Assembly (NCBI RefSeq): GCF_003448965.1
Contig: NZ_QRGC01000001.1
Span: 372,001 to 436,000 of the forward strand
Direction of reading: 5' to 3'
DNA length: 64,000 nucleotides
Source: Oceanicella sp. SM1341
GTDB lineage: Bacteria; Pseudomonadota; Alphaproteobacteria; Rhodobacterales; Rhodobacteraceae
Shown: piece by piece, positions 56,047 to 64,000 of the stretch
Layout: each line of letters starts with the position of its first letter
Numbering within the stretch: position 1 is the first letter of the stretch
The notes under the pieces: model-generated
Database searches by the model: none
What the model was told of the DNA's origin: nothing
What the model saw: only the letters and a program-made list of their open reading frames with translations
Position numbers and translations under genes: made by a program

Positions 56047-56907
56047 TCAGAGCAGGGCCTTGCGGCTCTCGTCGATGTAGAGCTCGCGCAGGCGCTTCGT
56101 CACCGGGCCGGGGGTGCCGTCGCCGAGCGTGACACCATCGACCTCGACCACCGGCATCACGAAGGCGGAGGCGGAGGTGGAGAAGGCTTCCGCCGCGTCC
56201 TGCGCCTCGGCGATGGTGAAGGGGCGCTCCTCGAACTTCAGCTGGGCGGATTCGGCGTATTTCAGCACCGAGGCCCGGGTGATGCCCGGCAGCAGCAGGC
56301 GGGAGAGGTCGCGCGTCACCAGCGTGCCCTGCCTGGTCACGATCCAGGCGTTGTTGGACGAGCCCTCGTTCACCAGGCCGTCCTGCACGAACCAGGCATC
56401 GTCGGCGCCGGCGGCCTCGGCCTGCATCTTGGCCATGGAGGCGGCGAGCAGCTGCACGGTCTTGATGTCGCGGCGGGCCCAGCGGATGTCCTCCACCGAG
56501 ATCACCTTGTTGCCCTTCTTTGCACTCGGGTTGTCCACCAGGTTCTTGGCCTGGGTGAACATCACGAGGCTCGGCTGCGTGCCGGCTTCGGGATAGTGGA
56601 AGTCACGGTCGGCCGGGGCGCCGCGCGACACCTGCAGGTAGATCATGCCCTCGGTGAGCTCGTTGCGGGCGATGAGCTCGCGGTGGATCTCCAGCAGGTC
56701 CTCGCGCGACCAGGGCAGCGGCATCTCCAGCTCGGCGGTCGAGCGCTGCAGGCGCGCGCAATGGCCCTCGAACTCGCACAGCTTGCCGTCGAGAACGGTG
56801 GTCACCTCGTAGACGGCATCGGCGAAGAGAAAGCCCCGGTCGAAGACGGAGATCTTCGCCTCCTCCTCGGGCACGTACTCCCCGTTCACGTAGACGATAC
56901 GGCTCAT
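56047..56907 (-). CDS. D-amino-acid transaminase (PLP fold type IV)
   Basis: A 286-residue aminotransferase. The fold-IV lysine is Lys149 in RRDIKTVQLL, and SRGAPADRDFHYP (94-106) carries the Arg/His pattern typical of D-amino-acid transaminases rather than branched-chain ones; FVQDGLVNEGSSNNAW is the expected following block. It transfers amino groups between D-amino acids and 2-oxoacids, e.g. D-Ala to D-Glu. Just downstream of dgcA, on the same strand (24 bp), so its D-Glu product can be channelled to DgcN/DgcA. Confidence 0.9.
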   Translation of the reverse strand: MSRIVYVNGEYVPEEEAKISVFDRGFLFADAVYEVTTVLDGKLCEFEGHCARLQRSTAELEMPLPWSREDLLEIHRELIARNELTEGMIYLQVSRGAPADRDFHYPEAGTQPSLVMFTQAKNLVDNPSAKKGNKVISVEDIRWARRDIKTVQLLAASMAKMQAEAAGADDAWFVQDGLVNEGSSNNAWIVTRQGTLVTRDLSRLLLPGITRASVLKYAESAQLKFEERPFTIAEAQDAAEAFSTSASAFVMPVVEVDGVTLGDGTPGPVTKRLRELYIDESRKALL

Positions 56908-56931
56908 GTCAGTTCCTTCGAAAAAGCTGGA

Positions 56932-57909
56932 TCAGCCCCAGAGGGCCGGCTCGGCCGGGTGCACGCCGGCGGCGTCATAGGTGAGGGCATGATCGCGGTC
57001 ACGTGCGAGCAGGAGCGGGCCGTCGAGGTCGACCACCTCCGCGCCCTGCGCCACCAGGATGGCCGGCGCCATGGCAAGCGAGGAGCCCACCATGCAGCCC
57101 ACCATCACCTGATAGCCCTCTTCCCGGGCGGCATCGCGCAGCGCGAGCGCCTCGGTGAGGCCGCCGGTCTTGTCGAGCTTGATGTTGATCATGTCGTACT
57201 TGCCCTTGAGCCCGGCGAGGGTCGCGCGGTCATGGCAGGCCTCGTCGGCGCACACGGGCAGCGGGCGCTCGATGCCGGCAAGGGCGGCGTCGGCCCCGGC
57301 GGGCAGCGGCTGCTCGACCATGCTCACCCCGAGGCGCAGCAGCGCGGGCGCGAGCTCGGCATAGCCCTCGGCGGTCCAGCCCTCGTTGGCGTCGACGATG
57401 ATGGTGGCATTCGGCGCGCCCTCGCGGACCGCCTCGAGCCGGGCCATGTCGCCCTCGCCGCCGAGCTTGATCTTCAGGAGCGGCCGCCAGGCGTTTTCAG
57501 CGGCCTTGGCGCGCATGGTCGCGGGGTCGGCGAGCGACAGGGTGTAGGCGGTCACTACCGGCTCCGGGGCGGTGAGCCCTGCGAGCTCCCACACCGGCTT
57601 GCCGGCTTCCTTGGCCTCGAGGTCCCACAGGGCGCAGTCCACCGCGTTGCGCGCGGCACCCGCCGGCAGCACGTTGAGCAGTGCGTGCCGGTCGAGCCCC
57701 TCGGCGAGAAGGGGGGAGATCCGCCGGATCTCCTCCTCCACGCTGTCCATGGTCTCGCCGTAGCGGGCGTAGGGGGTGCATTCCCCCTGCCCCGTGAGAC
57801 CGCCGCGCTCCAGCGCGACGCGGATCACCTGCTGCTCGGTGCGCGAGCCCCGCGAGATGGTGAACACCCCGTCGATCGGGAAAGTATCGCGGCTGACGGT
57901 CAGCTTCAT
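56932..57909 (-). CDS. dgcA: N-acetyl-D-glutamate racemase DgcA (enolase-superfamily dipeptide epimerase-like)
   Basis: A 325-residue enolase-superfamily racemase. Catalytic Lys region LLKIKLGGEG, metal-binding VDANEGW and ADEACHD, and second-lysine region INIKLDKTGGL are visible. On sequence it looks like an L-Ala-D/L-Glu epimerase, but next to a DUF1611/DgcN gene it is better read as DgcA, which interconverts N-acetyl-D- and L-glutamate. The ATG overlaps the dgcN stop (ATGA). Assignment rests on genomic pairing with DgcN. Confidence 0.82.
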   Translation of the reverse strand: MKLTVSRDTFPIDGVFTISRGSRTEQQVIRVALERGGLTGQGECTPYARYGETMDSVEEEIRRISPLLAEGLDRHALLNVLPAGAARNAVDCALWDLEAKEAGKPVWELAGLTAPEPVVTAYTLSLADPATMRAKAAENAWRPLLKIKLGGEGDMARLEAVREGAPNATIIVDANEGWTAEGYAELAPALLRLGVSMVEQPLPAGADAALAGIERPLPVCADEACHDRATLAGLKGKYDMINIKLDKTGGLTEALALRDAAREEGYQVMVGCMVGSSLAMAPAILVAQGAEVVDLDGPLLLARDRDHALTYDAAGVHPAEPALWG

Positions 57910-58901
57910 GCCAGCGCGTCCACCAGCCGGCCGGCGCCCTGGCGGAACGGGTCCACCGCCGGCAGGCCGAGGCGCTTCTCGGTGTCGGCGAGGTATTCCA
58001 GCGCGCGGGCCTCGTCGAAGCCGGCGGTGTTGACCGAGACACCGATGGTGGTGACTTCGGGGTTGACCACGCGGGCCAGCGTCTCGGCGACGGAGCGCAG
58101 CTCCTCGAGGGTGGGCAGCTTGTAGTCCGGCAGGCCGCGCATGTGCGGGCGGGTCGGCTCGTGGCACAGGATCAGCGCATCCGGCTGGCCGCCGTGCACC
58201 AGCGCCAGCGTCACGCCCGAGTAGGAGGCGTGGAACAGCGAGCCCTGGCCCTCGATGAGGTCCCAGTGGTCGGGGTCATTGTCGGGCGTGAGGTATTCCA
58301 CCGAGCCCGCCATGAAATCGGCGATCACGGCATCGAGCGGAACGCCGCCGCCGGTGATCAGGATGCCGGTCTGGCCGGTGGCGCGGAAGGTGGCCTTCAT
58401 GCCGCGGGCGGACATTTCCTTTTCCATCGCCAGCGCGGTGTACATCTTGCCCACCGAGCAGTCGGTGCCCACGGCGAGCAGGCGCTTGCCGGTGCGCTTC
58501 TTGCCGTTGGCGATCGGGTATTTCACCGAAGGAATGCGCACGTCATGCAGCTTGCGGCCGGCGGCCTCGGCGGCGGCCACCAGCTCGGGCTCGTCGCGCA
58601 GCAGGTTGTGCAGGCCGGAGGCGATGTCCATGCCGGCGGCGAGGGCTTCCTTGAGCACCGCGATCCAGGCCGGGGAGATCACGCCGCCGCGGTTGGCCAC
58701 GCCCACCACGAGGGTCTTGCAGCCGGCGGCAGCGGCCTCGGCGATGGTCATGTCGGGCAGCTTCATGTCGGCGTTGCAGCCGGCCATGCGGAACTGGCCG
58801 AGCGAGGCGTCCGGCCGCCAGTCCTTGATCCCCTGGGCCACCTTGGCAGCGAGCGGGTCGGCCGCATCGCCGAGGAAGAGGAGGTAGGGGGTCTCGATCA
58901 T
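57906..58901 (-). CDS. dgcN: D-glutamate N-acetyltransferase DgcN (DUF1611)
   Basis: A 331-residue DUF1611 protein, the family in which DgcN acetylates D-glutamate as the first step of a D-Glu degradation route. The P-loop-like AVGTDCSVGKMYTAL is near residue 145 and the segment GQGSLFHASYSGVTLALVHG follows. Of the two adjacent ATGs (58904, 58901), 58901 has the better seven-base spacing from GGAG. First gene of dgcN-dgcA-transaminase; the unit would let D-Glu and other D-amino acids serve as nitrogen and carbon sources. Confidence 0.85.
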   Translation of the reverse strand: MIETPYLLFLGDAADPLAAKVAQGIKDWRPDASLGQFRMAGCNADMKLPDMTIAEAAAAGCKTLVVGVANRGGVISPAWIAVLKEALAAGMDIASGLHNLLRDEPELVAAAEAAGRKLHDVRIPSVKYPIANGKKRTGKRLLAVGTDCSVGKMYTALAMEKEMSARGMKATFRATGQTGILITGGGVPLDAVIADFMAGSVEYLTPDNDPDHWDLIEGQGSLFHASYSGVTLALVHGGQPDALILCHEPTRPHMRGLPDYKLPTLEELRSVAETLARVVNPEVTTIGVSVNTAGFDEARALEYLADTEKRLGLPAVDPFRQGAGRLVDALA

Positions 58902-59081
58902 CATGCTTCTCCGGAATCAAGTCAGAGGGTTTGCGTCCGCGCGAGGATGCCACGGAACCCCGCGAAATGTGCTTCGATTATGCACCGCAGCGGCGCGCAT
59001 GAATGGAAGAATGCCGCGCGAAGTGCCTACTTCACGCAACATCCTTCGCACATTCCGTTGCCCAGCCGCAGAAGTGGCTGT

Positions 59082-60947
59082 TTACTCGGCCGCAATCGGC
59101 GGAATCTTCCGCCGGCGCTCCGGCAGCCCGTCCAGCGCCGCCAGCAGGGGCACGTCGCGGGTTTCCTCGGGCACGGCGCACAGGCCCGCGCGGGCACAGA
59201 GCCGCCCCGCCGCGGGCGCCGCGGTGAGCACGGCGAAGGGGATGGCGAGCACCAGCCCCGCGAGCACAGGCAGGGTCCAGGGCAGTGCGGAGGGGGCCAT
59301 CGCCCAGACCAGCCCGGCGAGGCCGAGGCCGAAGAGCGTCTGCGGCCAGAGCCCCCCCAGCGCCTCGCCCCAGGCGAGCCGGCGCGGATCGCGCATCTGC
59401 CCGCCCCAGATCGTGGCGCGGCCGAACGGCAGCCCGATGAGGAACAGCGTCACCCGGAAGGCCACCACCGGGGCGAGCATCATCGAGAACAGCGTCTCGG
59501 TGAGCGCGCCGGCGGCAAAGCGCGGGCCGCCTCCGTAGCGCGCCACGCCGCCGGGGGTGAGGGCGGTGTCGATCCAGCCGGCCACCTTGGGAAACAGGCT
59601 CACCGCGAACATGATCATGAACATCGACAGGCCGAGGGCGAAGTCGATGCCGCCCGCGTCGCGCCAGACGATCTTGGAGGCGGCGGCGAGGGTCATCAGC
59701 ATCCAGGCCGGGGCGCCGAAATACATCATCATCGCGGCGAAGAGCTGGAAGCGGCTCACCCGCTCCAGCCCCGGCAGGCCGAGCAGCCGCCAGTACTGCA
59801 TGTTGCCCTGGCACCAGCGCAGGTCGCGGCGGGTGAAATCCGGCAGGGTGACGGGGTTGTCCTCCCAGCTCTCGCCCTCCACCGGCAGCACCCGCACCTC
59901 GAAGCCCGCGCGGCGCATCAGCACCGCCTCCACCTGGTCATGCGAGAGCACGTGGCCCGCGAGCGGGCCCCGCCCCGGCAGCACCGGCAGCGCGCAATGG
60001 GCGAGGAAGGGTGCGGTGCGGATCAGCGCGTTATGCCCCCAGTAGGGCCCGCAATCGCCCTGCCACCAGGCAGCCCCCATGGTGAAGGAGCGCATGCCGT
60101 GGCGCATGCCGAACTGGAAGATCCGCGCGAAGGCCGAGGCGCTCGGCGTGCCGATCACCAGGCTCTGCAGGATGCCGAGGCGCGGGTGCGCCTCCATCAC
60201 CCGCAGCAGGCCCAGCACCGCGGCGCCGGACATCAGGCTGTCGCTGTCGAGCGGCAGGAAGTAGCGGTAGCCCTGGCCCTGCGCCTCGAGGAAATCGCGG
60301 ATGTTGCCGGCCTTGTAGCCGGTGTTGAGCGCGCGGCGGCGATAGCGCGCGCCGCCCAGCTCGGCGGCGTGGAGCGCGTGCAGCGCCTCCTCGCGCGCGG
60401 CGATCCCGGGGTCGGACGTGTCGGAGAGCAGGAAGGTGTCGAAACGGTGCGCCTCGCCGGTGGCGCCGAGGCTCGCGTGCAGGGCGCGCAGCCGGGCGAA
60501 GGCGCGCTCCGGCGGCTCGTTGCGCAGGAACATCAGCAGGGCCACGCGCCCCTCGCCCTCGCCCGGGGCGGGCGGCGCGGGGGCGAGATGCGGTGCGGCG
60601 CGCAGCAGGCCGCCGCGGCGCCCGTGCAGCAGCCAGAGGCCGAGCATCGCGTTCCAGAAGCCCATCACCGTCCAGGGTGCGCCGACGAGGAAGGTGGCGA
60701 AGATCACCACGTCCGCGGCCGACCATCCCCCGGTGCCGAACACCGCCGCCACCCCGGCGGCAAGGCCCGCGAGGCTGGCAAGGTTGAGCACCAGCACCAG
60801 TGCCCGCCTGCGCGCCAGCAGGCGGCGCGGCTGCAGGCCCGCGGGCGTGCCGGCCGGGCCGCTCCGCCCTGCGGCCGGCGGCTCCGGCGGCGTGGAAACC
60901 GGCGCTGCGGTTGCGGGTGCGATGCGCCCGGGGCTTTCGTCGTTCAT
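59082..60947 (-). CDS. mdoH: OpgH/MdoH-type glucan glucosyltransferase
   Basis: A 621-residue inner-membrane GT2 glycosyltransferase. Two membrane helices near residues 55-110 precede the cytoplasmic catalytic domain with the DxD motif in LPLDSDSLMSG, the base-region ESWEDNPVTLPDF and the (Q/R)xxRW motif in RRDLRWCQGN, then about six more helices. In relatives it builds the beta-1,2 backbone of osmoregulated periplasmic glucans from UDP-glucose. It is shorter than E. coli OpgH (847) and no opgG is adjacent, so a partner must be elsewhere or the product differs. ATG 60947 follows GGAG by eight bases. Confidence 0.87.
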   Translation of the reverse strand: MNDESPGRIAPATAAPVSTPPEPPAAGRSGPAGTPAGLQPRRLLARRRALVLVLNLASLAGLAAGVAAVFGTGGWSAADVVIFATFLVGAPWTVMGFWNAMLGLWLLHGRRGGLLRAAPHLAPAPPAPGEGEGRVALLMFLRNEPPERAFARLRALHASLGATGEAHRFDTFLLSDTSDPGIAAREEALHALHAAELGGARYRRRALNTGYKAGNIRDFLEAQGQGYRYFLPLDSDSLMSGAAVLGLLRVMEAHPRLGILQSLVIGTPSASAFARIFQFGMRHGMRSFTMGAAWWQGDCGPYWGHNALIRTAPFLAHCALPVLPGRGPLAGHVLSHDQVEAVLMRRAGFEVRVLPVEGESWEDNPVTLPDFTRRDLRWCQGNMQYWRLLGLPGLERVSRFQLFAAMMMYFGAPAWMLMTLAAASKIVWRDAGGIDFALGLSMFMIMFAVSLFPKVAGWIDTALTPGGVARYGGGPRFAAGALTETLFSMMLAPVVAFRVTLFLIGLPFGRATIWGGQMRDPRRLAWGEALGGLWPQTLFGLGLAGLVWAMAPSALPWTLPVLAGLVLAIPFAVLTAAPAAGRLCARAGLCAVPEETRDVPLLAALDGLPERRRKIPPIAAE

Positions 60948-61027
60948 GAAATTCGCTCCGGGGACTGGACGCATGGCGCCGAGGCATTAAGGTTCGCCGG
61001 ACCTGTCGGGCGAAGGGAGATCCGGGC

Positions 61028-62002
61028 TTGGAAATGGAACTCGACACCCGCGCCTTGTGGTACGAGGCACCCGGCCGGGCCACGCTGCGGCCGGGCCGCG
61101 GCGGCGATGGCGGAGTGGTGGTGGACACGCTGTGGTCGGCCCTCTCGCGCGGCACGGAACGGCTGGTGTTCGAGGGCCGGGTGCCGCGGCAGGAATTCGG
61201 CCGCATGCGCGCCCCCGCGCAGGAGGGCGACTTCCCCTTCCCGGTGAAATACGGCTACTGCAACGTGGGCCGCGTGCGCGACGGCGCGCTGGCGGGCCGC
61301 GAGGTGTTCTCGCTCTCGCCCCATCAGCGCGGCTTCCGCGCCGCGGAGGCCGCACTCAGCCCGCTGCCCGAGGGGTTGCCGGCGCGCCGCGCCGTGCTGG
61401 CCGCGAACGCCGAGACGGCGCTCAACGCGCTGTGGGACGCGGGCCTCTGCTTCGGCGAGCACGAGGGTCTGAGCGTGACGGTCATCGGAGCTGGGGTGGT
61501 CGGCTGTCTCACGGCAGCGCTGGCCTCTTCTGTTGCACGGTGTTCCGTCACTGTTACGGACAGGATAGACAAGCGGATCTCCGTCGCCAATGAACTCGGC
61601 GTGAAATTCGCAACCGAAACCGCCCCCGGGCGTTCGGATATCGTGTTCAATTGTTCCGCGAGTGCCGCCGGCCTCGCCGCCGGGCTGGAGGCGCTGCGCC
61701 CCGAGGGCACGCTGGTGGAGATGAGCTGGCACGGGGCGGAGCCCGTGGCAGTGCCCCTGGGCGGGGCCTTCCACTCGCAGCGGCTGCGCATCGTCTCGAG
61801 CCAGGTGGGCATGGTCGCGCCCCGGGCGCGGGCGCGCGGCATCGACCACGCGGCACGGCTGGCGATGGCCCTCGCCCTGCTGCGCGACCCGGTGTACGAC
61901 TGTCTCATCACCGGCGAGATCGGCTTCGAGGAGCTGCCGCAGGCCCTGCCCGCCCTTCTGGCACCGGACGCCCCGGGCCTTGTCACCGTCATTCGTTACT
62001 GA
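61028..62002 (+). CDS. MDR-family dehydrogenase lacking the usual zinc-site motif
   Basis: A 324-residue medium-chain dehydrogenase-like protein. The NAD(P) loop TVIGAGVVGCLTAAL lies near residue 156. The N-terminal domain has ALSRGTERLVFEGRVP where catalytic-zinc MDR enzymes have CGTD, and the Cys/His ligands are not evident, though the name zinc-binding dehydrogenase is often used for relatives. The start at TTG 61028 is favoured by AGGGAG eight bases upstream; ATG 61034 is alternative. Twelve bp before the PTPS-like gene, first of a coupled set of four. Confidence 0.82.
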   Translation: MEMELDTRALWYEAPGRATLRPGRGGDGGVVVDTLWSALSRGTERLVFEGRVPRQEFGRMRAPAQEGDFPFPVKYGYCNVGRVRDGALAGREVFSLSPHQRGFRAAEAALSPLPEGLPARRAVLAANAETALNALWDAGLCFGEHEGLSVTVIGAGVVGCLTAALASSVARCSVTVTDRIDKRISVANELGVKFATETAPGRSDIVFNCSASAAGLAAGLEALRPEGTLVEMSWHGAEPVAVPLGGAFHSQRLRIVSSQVGMVAPRARARGIDHAARLAMALALLRDPVYDCLITGEIGFEELPQALPALLAPDAPGLVTVIRY

Positions 62003-62014
62003 AGGAAGCGCGTC

Positions 62015-62401
62015 ATGTTCACTGTCGAGGTTCGCGATCACATCATGATCGCCCATTCCCTGAAGGGCGATGTCTTCGGCCCGGCCCAGAAGATGCACGG
62101 CGCGACCTTCGTCGTCGACCTCACCTTCTTCCGCGAGACGCTGACCGAGCACAATTTCGTCGTCGACATCGGCGCCGCGCACGAGGTGCTCAAGGACGTG
62201 CTGGCGCCGCTCAACTTCGGCAACCTCGACGAGATCTTCCCCGGCGAGATCACCACCACCGAGTTCCTCTGCCTGCACATCTTCCGCGAGGTCGCGGCAC
62301 GGCGCGGCGCCCTGGGCACCGGCGCCGAGGGGCTCACCCGCCTGCGCGTGACCCTGCACGAGAGCCACGTGGCCCGCGCCTCCTACGAGGCCGGGATCTG
62401 A
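62015..62401 (+). CDS. 6-pyruvoyl-tetrahydropterin synthase/QueD homologue with degenerate active site
   Basis: A 128-residue T-fold protein. Residue pattern matches PTPS/QueD ([32 protein letters not shown]), yet the catalytic Cys is Ala24, the second zinc His of HGH is Ala30 (KMHGAT), and the catalytic LDH triplet is LNF. His14 and His28 and the pterin-anchoring Glu in HES remain. So the canonical Cys-Asp-His mechanism cannot operate; it may bind a pterin or purine product or use new chemistry. The stop overlaps the glycosyltransferase start (TGATG). Confidence 0.85.
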   Translation: MFTVEVRDHIMIAHSLKGDVFGPAQKMHGATFVVDLTFFRETLTEHNFVVDIGAAHEVLKDVLAPLNFGNLDEIFPGEITTTEFLCLHIFREVAARRGALGTGAEGLTRLRVTLHESHVARASYEAGI

Positions 62402-63414
62402 TGCGTTTCGCGGTCCCGGGGGACATCGAGACCCGCTCGGGCGGCTATGCCTACGACCGGGCGATCCTCGCCTGCGCGCCCGATCTGGAACTGCTGCCGC
62501 TGCCCGGCGGCTTCCCCTTTCCCGGCCCCTCCGAGATGGCGGCCGCCCGCCGGGCCCTGCAGGCGGCCGAGGGGCCGCTGCTGGTCGACGGGCTGGTCTA
62601 CGGCGTGCTTCCGCCGGAGGTGATCGAGGCCCGGCGCGGGCCGACGATCTCGCTCTGCCACCACCCGCTGGCGCTGGAGACCGGCCTGACGGAGGCCGAG
62701 GTCGGGCGCCTGCGCGACAGCGAGCGCCGGGCGCTGAGCCAGGCGGCGCACGTGATCGCCACCTCCCGCACCACCGCGCGCGACCTGATGGAGGGTTACG
62801 GCGTGGAGCGCGAGCGCATCACCGTGGCGGAGCCGGGCCTGCCGCGCGCCGAACCCGCGCCGCGGCGCGGCGCGCCGCCGGTGATCCTGTGCCTCGGCGC
62901 GATGATCCCGCGCAAGGGGCATGACGTGCTGCTGCGTGCCCTCGCCCGGCTGCAGGGGCTGGAGTGGCAGGCGGTCGTCGCCGGCCCGGCGCCGGACGCG
63001 GCCTGGGCCCGGCATGTCGGTGCGCTCTCGACCCGGCTGGGGCTCGACGCGCGGGTGCGCTTTCTCGGGCCGCAGGACGCCCGGGGGGTGGAGACGCTCT
63101 ATGCCGGCGCCGACATATTCTGCCTGCCCTCCCACCACGAGGGTTACGGCATGGTCTTCGCGGAGGCGATGATGCGCGGCCTGCCGGTGGTGGCCGCACG
63201 TGCCGGCGCCGTGCCCGAGGTGCTGCCCGAGGAGGCCGGGCTGCTCGCCCCTCCGGGCGACGACGGGGCGCTGGCGGACCATCTCGCGCGCATCCTCGGC
63301 GCGCCCGACCTCGCGGCGCGCATGGGGGCCTTCGGGCGCAGTCACGCCCTCACCCTGCCGGACTGGCCCGACACCGCCCGCCGCGTGATGGACTGCATGC
63401 GGGCCGCGGCATGA
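62401..63414 (+). CDS. GT4-type glycosyltransferase
   Basis: A 337-residue retaining glycosyltransferase. The C-terminal donor domain has AMIPRKGHDVLLRALARL (the arginine/lysine phosphate-binding region), FLGPQDARGVETLYAGADIF and SHHEGYGMVFAEAMMRGLPV, the E-x7-E motif of GT4. The N-terminus [20 protein letters not shown] holds the acceptor side. Cytoplasmic, no membrane helix. Its ATG overlaps the PTPS-like stop and its stop overlaps the methyltransferase start, so all are made together. Confidence 0.88.
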   Translation: MRFAVPGDIETRSGGYAYDRAILACAPDLELLPLPGGFPFPGPSEMAAARRALQAAEGPLLVDGLVYGVLPPEVIEARRGPTISLCHHPLALETGLTEAEVGRLRDSERRALSQAAHVIATSRTTARDLMEGYGVERERITVAEPGLPRAEPAPRRGAPPVILCLGAMIPRKGHDVLLRALARLQGLEWQAVVAGPAPDAAWARHVGALSTRLGLDARVRFLGPQDARGVETLYAGADIFCLPSHHEGYGMVFAEAMMRGLPVVAARAGAVPEVLPEEAGLLAPPGDDGALADHLARILGAPDLAARMGAFGRSHALTLPDWPDTARRVMDCMRAAA

Positions 63415-64000
63415 GCGGCTTCGCGCCCGACTGGCTCGCCCTGCGCGACCCGGCCGACCGTGCCGCCCGCAGCCGGCGGCTGCGCGACAGGCTGCTCGGC
63501 CATCTCGCCGCCCGGGGCCCGGCGGGGCCCCTGCGGGTGATCGACCTGGGCTGCGGCACCGGTGCCACCTGCCGCGCCCTCGTCGACCTGCTGCCGCCCG
63601 ATACCGAATGGTGCCTTGTCGACAACGATCCCGCGCTGCTCGCCGTGGCGGAGGCCGAGTTCGGCGGCCGCGCCCGCCTCACCCTGCTCGAGGCCGACCT
63701 CGCCGCCTCGGTGGAGGGCGTGCTGGCGCGCGGGGCCGACCTCGTGACCTCCTCGGCGCTGATCGACCTGTGCTCGGCGGACTGGCTGTCACGGCTCGCC
63801 GGCGCGGTGCCCGCGGGCGCCGCAGTCTACATGGCGCTGAACTACGACGGGCAGGAGCAGTGGGAGCCCGCGCATGCCGCCGAGCCCCGCGCCCTCGCCG
63901 CCTTCCACGAGCACCACCGCCGCGACAAGGGCTTCGGCCCGGCACTGGGGGCGGAGGCACAGGCCCATCTCTCCCGCGCCCTCGCCGCGCGCGGCTGGAC
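63411..64000 (+). CDS. Class I SAM-dependent methyltransferase, 3' end outside the window
   Basis: The first 196 residues of a Rossmann-fold methyltransferase. SAM motif I is VIDLGCGTGATCRAL near residue 43, an acidic ribose-binding CLVDNDPALLAVAEAE near 67, and LLEADLA plus DLVTSSALIDL are motifs II and III. Runs past the right edge. Coupled to the glycosyltransferase by ATGA. Would methylate the product of the preceding genes; the acceptor is unknown. Confidence 0.87.
   Translation, partial: MSGFAPDWLALRDPADRAARSRRLRDRLLGHLAARGPAGPLRVIDLGCGTGATCRALVDLLPPDTEWCLVDNDPALLAVAEAEFGGRARLTLLEADLAASVEGVLARGADLVTSSALIDLCSADWLSRLAGAVPAGAAVYMALNYDGQEQWEPAHAAEPRALAAFHEHHRRDKGFGPALGAEAQAHLSRALAARGW

Noticed and set aside
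1-64000. Search for CRISPR arrays, rRNA genes and intact insertion sequences
   Set aside because: None was seen; only the IS3 scrap, the integrase remnant and two tRNAs are supported.

Overview
The window is high-GC alphaproteobacterial chromosome, most likely Rhodobacterales (Paracoccaceae/Roseobacter group). The main reasons are a 14-gene complex I operon carrying several small extra genes and followed by birA, coaX and rnj; a NuoE with a long C-terminal extension; linked dapF-mtaB; and a DgcN/DgcA D-glutamate module. The species assignment is inference; no rRNA gene is present.

Layout. 1-3400: end of a mutarotase gene coupled to an LDH2-type dehydrogenase, then a soluble cytochrome P450. 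3404-23248 (minus strand): nuoA-B-C-[sulfotransferase]-D-[small membrane gene]-E-[DUF5337-like]-F-[28-aa ORF]-G-H-I-[DUF4259]-J-K-L-M-N, then birA, coaX and rnj. Most junctions are 0-16 bp or overlap as ATGA/TGATG, so this is probably one long transcript from the TTGACC-N17-TAAATC promoter at 23299-23327. 23643-23719: tRNA-Asp. 24302-29193: two convergent RTX genes, a serralysin-type protease and a protein with about thirty calcium-binding repeats, with no type I secretion genes nearby. 29476-33415: a two-gene deiminase/M20 hydrolase unit and a diguanylate cyclase. 33442-38150: a DUF1275 membrane protein and a complete glycine betaine/choline-type ABC importer. 38257-40540: a small RTX protein, a GFA-type zinc protein and a hexapeptide acyltransferase.

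40541-51676 looks like an accessory island. It has more A/T at third positions than its neighbours, an IS3 transposase scrap at the left, and a frameshifted Dam methylase and a tyrosine integrase remnant beside tRNA-Lys at the right. Inside are four consecutive divergent regulator/enzyme pairs: AraC with SDR, LysR with flavodoxin, LysR with SRPBCC, and LysR with VOC plus Old Yellow Enzyme. Palindromes in two of the intergenic gaps are candidate operators.

51861-64000: dapF-mtaB-HEAT-like gene; a GNAT gene; a D-amino-acid unit (dgcN-dgcA-D-amino acid transaminase) ending at a strong terminator; an OpgH/MdoH-type glucosyltransferase; and a coupled gene set running off the right edge. That set encodes an MDR dehydrogenase without the usual zinc motif, a PTPS/QueD homologue whose catalytic Cys-Asp-His positions and one zinc His are replaced, a GT4 glycosyltransferase and a SAM methyltransferase. 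It is the best candidate here for an undescribed biosynthetic pathway.
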